From contig JAKOVD010000119.1 in NCBI GenBank assembly GCA_029782215.1, forward strand, positions 1-64,000: a DNA stretch of 64,000 nt, given 5' to 3'. The first letter of the stretch is position 1, and every line of letters begins with the position of its first letter. A program made the position numbers and the translations under genes. The notes beneath the pieces are model-generated. The model was given only the letters and a program-made list of their open reading frames with translations. It ran no database searches and was not told the origin of the DNA. This document shows, piece by piece, positions 60,259-64,000 of this stretch. This DNA comes from Chloroflexota bacterium (GTDB lineage: Bacteria > Chloroflexota > Anaerolineae > J102).

Positions 60259-62667
60259 ATGTCCAACCCGAACCCGCGCTGGCGAGAACTCGCAGGCTAT
60301 CTCACCGCACGCACGCATCTGCACAATCTCCTGTTCGTGTTGGCGGGAGGCTATGCGCTTGGCCTGTGGTGGTGGGAGCGCAGGCATCCGCAGGTGTTGG
60401 GACCCTATCTCCTCGGCAATCAAATCCCGGCGGACGCACGTCCCACGCTGGCAGGGCTAATTCTGGCGATGGGATTGGCGTTTGGGTTGTGGTTGGTGGG
60501 TGCGGCGGCACTGACCTTGCTCACCCGGCGCAGCCTGGTCCTGTTTCTGAACCTGGGTTCAGCCCTCCTGCTGGCCTGCGTTCTGGCCCCGTTGGCACTG
60601 GCGCTCGGCGTGCCTGGCATCGAGGCCGAGCGTCCGGCGTTTCTCTTTGCCGTCGTGGGGATGATGGCCCTGGTGGCGGGAGCGGCGGCCCACGAGGCGG
60701 ACCGCCAGTTTGGCCAGGTGGGGGCATCCACGCACCCGCAGCGCGATGACCGCCTGGGTTTGGTCCTCATCATCCTGCTCGCAGCCGGGTATGCCGTCTA
60801 CATGAGCGTGCTGACCATAGGCAGGCACAATCTCTTCCTGACGCATGCCTTCGATCTCGGCGTCTACGACCAGTCGGTCTGGAATCTGCTGCACAGCGGC
60901 TATATGCGTTCCACGCAGCATGGTCTGGAAGCCATCAACCATGCCAGCAAACACTTCTCACCGATCTTCCTCCTGGTGGCGCCCATCTACGCCCTGTACC
61001 AGGATGCGCGCAGCCTCCTGGTGCTGCAGAGTGTGGCCCTGGCGGCGGCAGCCATCCCCATCTACCTCCTGGCGAAACGCAAGACCGGGAGCATCCTGCT
61101 GGCCCTGGTTTTGGGCGCCAGCTACCTGCTGGCGCCGTCCCTGCACGGTGTCAATACCTTTGACTTTCACGAGCTCGCGCTCGTCACCGTGCTCCTGGCC
61201 ACAGCACTGTATGCGCTCGAAACCAGGCGCGACCTGCTCTTGCTCGTCACACTGGCACTCTCGTTGGCAGTCAAGGAAGAGGTGGCGCTGACCGGCGCTG
61301 CCATGGGCCTGTATCTTGTGGTTGCCAAGCGCCGCTACCGGTTGGGGGCAGGCGTGGCCGTGGTCAGCCTGATCTATTTCGTCCTGGTCATCAAGGTGGC
61401 CATGCCGGCCCTGGGAGGCGTGCCGCTGCTGGACCGGTTTGGCGGCATGATGACGCCGGAGGCAGGCGGGATCACCGGCATTGTCCGCACCCTGTTCACC
61501 AATCCCCTCTACGTCTTCAGCTTCGTCCTGCTGGATCCCGCCAAACTCACGTATCTTTTGGAGCTGCTGCTCCCGGTCGTCCTCACACCGCTGTTGGGCG
61601 GTCTGGGCTGGATCGCCGCGGCGCCTGCTTTCGCTGTGCCCTTTCTCTCTTCGGCCGAAACGCAGTTCAGCATCGCCTACCACTACTCGGCCCATCTGCT
61701 CCCCTTCGTCTACTTCCTTGCGATCCTGGCATTGCAGCGCTGGATCCCCCGCCTTGGGAGCAAGCCTGCCTTCGCCGCCGCCATCCTGGTGGCCAGCCTG
61801 GCCATGAACTACACCTATGGTTGGGTCTTTGCCAAGGGCTGGGAGGGCATGCCTGTGCGCACGGCCCATGCCGCCGCCATCGAACAGATCATCGAATCCT
61901 CCATTCCCCGCGAGGCGGCGGTGAGCGCCATGAGCGACCTGGTGCCCCATGTGTCGGCGCGCCGCGACATCTACCTCTTTCCCATCGTCAAGGATGCCGA
62001 CTACCTCCTCGTGGATACCGACAGCCGCGCCAATTTCTGGCCCTACGAAGGCCCGAAGGCGCAGGCCCAGGCACTGGCGGCGCTGCTGCCCTACGTGGCC
62101 GGCGGCGCTTACGGCATCGTTGCCGGCGAGGACGGCGCCTTTCTGCTCAAGAAGGGGGCGGCGGCGCCGGATACGGGGGAAGCGGTGCGCCGGGTGCTTG
62201 CGGCCCGTTATGAGGCCGAAGCGCTGCCCGGAGATCTCAATGCGCCTGACCTGCCCAGCCAGGGCGCGAGCGAAGGCATTGCCCGCCGTATCACCCCGGA
62301 CCTGGTCAATGCCGAAGGCAAGACCGCGATCGTCTTCGGCCCGTATACGACACTCTATCCGGGCAAGTACCGCGTCAGCTTCCGGATGAAGGTGGAGGGC
62401 GAACCCGTTTCAGGCTCTCTTGCCACGGTGGACGTGTTCTCGCACTTCGACGGATATCCGCGCGCTACGCGTGAGGTGACAGCAGCCGACTTCCCCCGTA
62501 CCGGCGAATACCAGCCGATCACGCTGGAATTTGACCTGGGTCAGACGCTAGAGGATGTCGAGTTCCGGGCGATGTATCACGGCAAGGGCGAGATCTGGCT
62601 GGATGCCATCGAGGTGACGCCCCTTGCCGTGCAGTTGCCGCCGGAAGTCTCTGGTCAGAAGCCGTAG
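60259..62667 (+). CDS. DUF2079-type multi-pass membrane protein
   Basis: The 802-residue protein has about 11 helices and the DUF2079 core: HAFDLGVYDQSVWNLLHSG, NHASKHFSPIFLLVAPIYALY, FDFHELALVTVLLATALYALE, AVKEEVALTGAAMGLYLV and AAAPAFAVPFLSSAETQFSIAYHYSAHLLPFVYFLAIL. The C-terminal 200 residues are soluble: a region near 560-640 (SDLVPHVSARRDIYLFP) is typical of DUF2079 proteins, and about 690-790 is a carbohydrate-binding-like beta sandwich (YRVSFRMKVEGE). These proteins are GT-C-like and presumed to act in glycan or lipid modification. Start is the ATG at 60259. Confidence 0.83.
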   Translation: MSNPNPRWRELAGYLTARTHLHNLLFVLAGGYALGLWWWERRHPQVLGPYLLGNQIPADARPTLAGLILAMGLAFGLWLVGAAALTLLTRRSLVLFLNLGSALLLACVLAPLALALGVPGIEAERPAFLFAVVGMMALVAGAAAHEADRQFGQVGASTHPQRDDRLGLVLIILLAAGYAVYMSVLTIGRHNLFLTHAFDLGVYDQSVWNLLHSGYMRSTQHGLEAINHASKHFSPIFLLVAPIYALYQDARSLLVLQSVALAAAAIPIYLLAKRKTGSILLALVLGASYLLAPSLHGVNTFDFHELALVTVLLATALYALETRRDLLLLVTLALSLAVKEEVALTGAAMGLYLVVAKRRYRLGAGVAVVSLIYFVLVIKVAMPALGGVPLLDRFGGMMTPEAGGITGIVRTLFTNPLYVFSFVLLDPAKLTYLLELLLPVVLTPLLGGLGWIAAAPAFAVPFLSSAETQFSIAYHYSAHLLPFVYFLAILALQRWIPRLGSKPAFAAAILVASLAMNYTYGWVFAKGWEGMPVRTAHAAAIEQIIESSIPREAAVSAMSDLVPHVSARRDIYLFPIVKDADYLLVDTDSRANFWPYEGPKAQAQALAALLPYVAGGAYGIVAGEDGAFLLKKGAAAPDTGEAVRRVLAARYEAEALPGDLNAPDLPSQGASEGIARRITPDLVNAEGKTAIVFGPYTTLYPGKYRVSFRMKVEGEPVSGSLATVDVFSHFDGYPRATREVTAADFPRTGEYQPITLEFDLGQTLEDVEFRAMYHGKGEIWLDAIEVTPLAVQLPPEVSGQKP

Positions 62668-64000
62668 GCCTGCCAGCGCCGGGTCACGCGCTCTTTGATC
62701 TCGGCGCTCATGTCGATGGGGGTGGGCCAGCCGCGGGCATAGCCTTCTTCGGGCAGCTTGCGCGTGGCATCGATGCCCATCTTGCCGCCAAAGGCGAAGT
62801 GATGGCTGCCGTGGTCGAGGGCATCGACGGGACCGTCCTGGATGATGATGTCCCGGCCCCAATCGACGTTGCCGAACATGTGGAACAGCGCCTCCTGCTC
62901 GTTCTGCACGTCCACATCGGCATCCACGATGACGATGCACTTGGTCAGCATCATCAGGCCCAGGCCCCACAGGCCGTTGATCACCTTGCGGGCGTGGCCG
63001 GGGTAGCGCTTTCTGATCGACACGAAGATAACGTTGTGAAAGACGCCGGCCGCGGGCATGTTGACGTCCACGATCTCGCCCTGGAAGATCTTCATCAGGG
63101 GCAGGAACAGGCGCTCGGTGGCCTTGCCCATCCAGTAGTCCTCCATGGGCGGCTTGCCGACGATGGTCGTGGGGTAGATGGCATCCTTGCGATGTGTGAC
63201 GGCGGTGATGTGGAGCACCGGATAGAGCGCAGGCGGCGTGTAGAACCCGGTATGGTCGCCAAAGGGGCCTTCCAGCCGGCTCTCTGCCGGGTCCACGTAG
63301 CCTTCGATCACGATCTCAGCGCTGGCCGGCACCTCCAAGGGCTGTGTCAGGCAGCGCACCAACTCGACCGGCTTGCCGCGCAGCCAGCCCGCCAGCAGGA
63401 ATTCGTCAATGCCCGGCGGCAGGGGGGCGCTCCCACACCACATCACGGCCGGATCGCCGCCCAGGCTGAGGGCGACGGGAACCTGCGCCTGGCCCACTTC
63501 CCGGGCCTCACGCTCGTGCTCGGCGCCGCCCTTGTGCAACTGCCAGTGCATGCCCACCGTGCGCTCGTCGTAGACCTGGACGCGGTACATGCCCACGTTG
63601 CGTCCATGGGTGACAGGGTCGCGGGTGATGACTGTGGTCATCGTGATGTAGGGGCCGCCGTCCTCGGGCCAGCAGGTCAGGATGGGCAGGCCCGCCAGCG
63701 TGGCGTCGGCGCCGGTCTTGACGACTTCCTGCACCGGGGCCTTGCTGGTGATGCTTGGCTTGAAGCCCACGCTGCGCAGGGCGCCAAACAGGTCGGTGGC
63801 CCGTCCCAGCGCCGGCCCCAGGCCTTGCGGCAGCTTCATGTCGACCAACCTGGCCAGGTTGTCCCTCAGGTCGTTCAGGTCGTCGACACCGAGCGCCCAG
63901 GCCATCCGCCGCGGGCTGCCCAGGGCGTTGATCAGGACGGGCATATCGGAGCCCCGCACCCTTTCAAACAAAAGCGCCTTGTTCTTCTCCAGAGGTCCCT
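62655..64000 (-). CDS. UbiD-family decarboxylase (MqnL-like), N-terminus outside window
   Basis: The reading frame stays open to the last base, so the gene continues past 64000; the in-window part is 448 residues. UbiD motifs are visible: ALLFERVRGSDMPVLINALGSP at the N-terminal side, TGADATLAGLPILTCWPEDGGPYITM, ESRLEGPFGDHTGFYTPPALYPV with the Glu-rich prenyl-FMN site, and CIVIVDADVDVQNEQEALFHMFGN. UbiD enzymes decarboxylate aromatic or unsaturated acids using prenylated FMN. Given mqnC, mqnP and mqnE nearby, the likely role is the late decarboxylation in futalosine-route menaquinone synthesis. The stop overlaps the convergent DUF2079 gene by 13 bases. Confidence 0.88.
   Translation of the reverse strand, partial: GPLEKNKALLFERVRGSDMPVLINALGSPRRMAWALGVDDLNDLRDNLARLVDMKLPQGLGPALGRATDLFGALRSVGFKPSITSKAPVQEVVKTGADATLAGLPILTCWPEDGGPYITMTTVITRDPVTHGRNVGMYRVQVYDERTVGMHWQLHKGGAEHEREAREVGQAQVPVALSLGGDPAVMWCGSAPLPPGIDEFLLAGWLRGKPVELVRCLTQPLEVPASAEIVIEGYVDPAESRLEGPFGDHTGFYTPPALYPVLHITAVTHRKDAIYPTTIVGKPPMEDYWMGKATERLFLPLMKIFQGEIVDVNMPAAGVFHNVIFVSIRKRYPGHARKVINGLWGLGLMMLTKCIVIVDADVDVQNEQEALFHMFGNVDWGRDIIIQDGPVDALDHGSHHFAFGGKMGIDATRKLPEEGYARGWPTPIDMSAEIKERVTRRWQAYGF

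Overview
The window looks like chromosome of a high-GC, probably thermotolerant or aerobic/facultative member of the Chloroflexota (Anaerolineae/Ardenticatenia/Caldilinea-like). This is an inference from several traits taken together: Thr-Pro linkers and a hydrophobic YLPL-type C-terminal tail on secreted proteins, menaquinone synthesis by the futalosine route (mqnC, mqnP, mqnE and a UbiD-type decarboxylase), an F420-type luciferase-like oxidoreductase, many GTG/TTG starts and ATGA/TGATG gene overlaps, and many very large GT-C-like membrane proteins. No rRNA, tRNA, CRISPR array or prophage was seen. About 50 protein genes or gene pieces cover nearly all the sequence.

Layout. 1-882: the right end of an IS5-type element that has cut a secreted DNRLRE/TPT-repeat protein. 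919-3497: an unknown protein, a double-GNAT acetyltransferase and an AlkA-like glycosylase. 3497-13738: an accessory catabolic region with two cyclic amidohydrolases (hydantoinase/dihydropyrimidinase type), an 8-oxoguanine-deaminase-like amidohydrolase, a YtcJ-like amidohydrolase, a class IV aminotransferase, a methyltransferase, an EEP-family hydrolase and an LLM oxidoreductase. 13831-15237: a secreted beta-helix protein. 15540-18450: a Fur/PerR-type regulator and a P1B-4 metal efflux ATPase behind a perfect Fur/PerR-like palindrome that overlaps a promoter. 18523-21528: a lipoprotein esterase divergent from an OmpR/BaeS-type two-component pair.

21574-35787: a long minus-strand block. It holds a papain-like cysteine peptidase, DUF6504 and PPOX-like proteins, a LivJ-like lipoprotein, and then the most unusual group: a PspA/IM30 protein, a small membrane protein, a solute-binding-like protein, a paralogous solute-binding domain fused to a VWA domain, and a membrane-anchored coiled-coil protein. 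These lie just downstream of an AAA/STAND-type ATPase with a C-terminal OmpR-like winged helix, three membrane/zinc-ribbon proteins and an MTA-phosphorylase. 36091-39759: an HlyD/FtsX-permease/ABC-ATPase efflux operon and MscL.

39777-46537: an operon that reads DUF697-like zinc-ribbon protein, mqnC, mqnP, mqnE, hypE, mtnA. It joins menaquinone synthesis to a lone HypE and a methionine-salvage isomerase; a 16-bp perfect hairpin separates mqnE from hypE. 46724-62667: six very large multi-pass membrane proteins (GT39/YfhO/DUF2079-like), most of which share C-terminal extracytoplasmic beta domains; one is a fusion of a YfhO-like and a GT39-like half. 62655-64000: a UbiD-family decarboxylase cut by the window edge, which could supply the late decarboxylation of futalosine-route menaquinone.

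All functional calls come from reading motifs and gene context; no database search was run.
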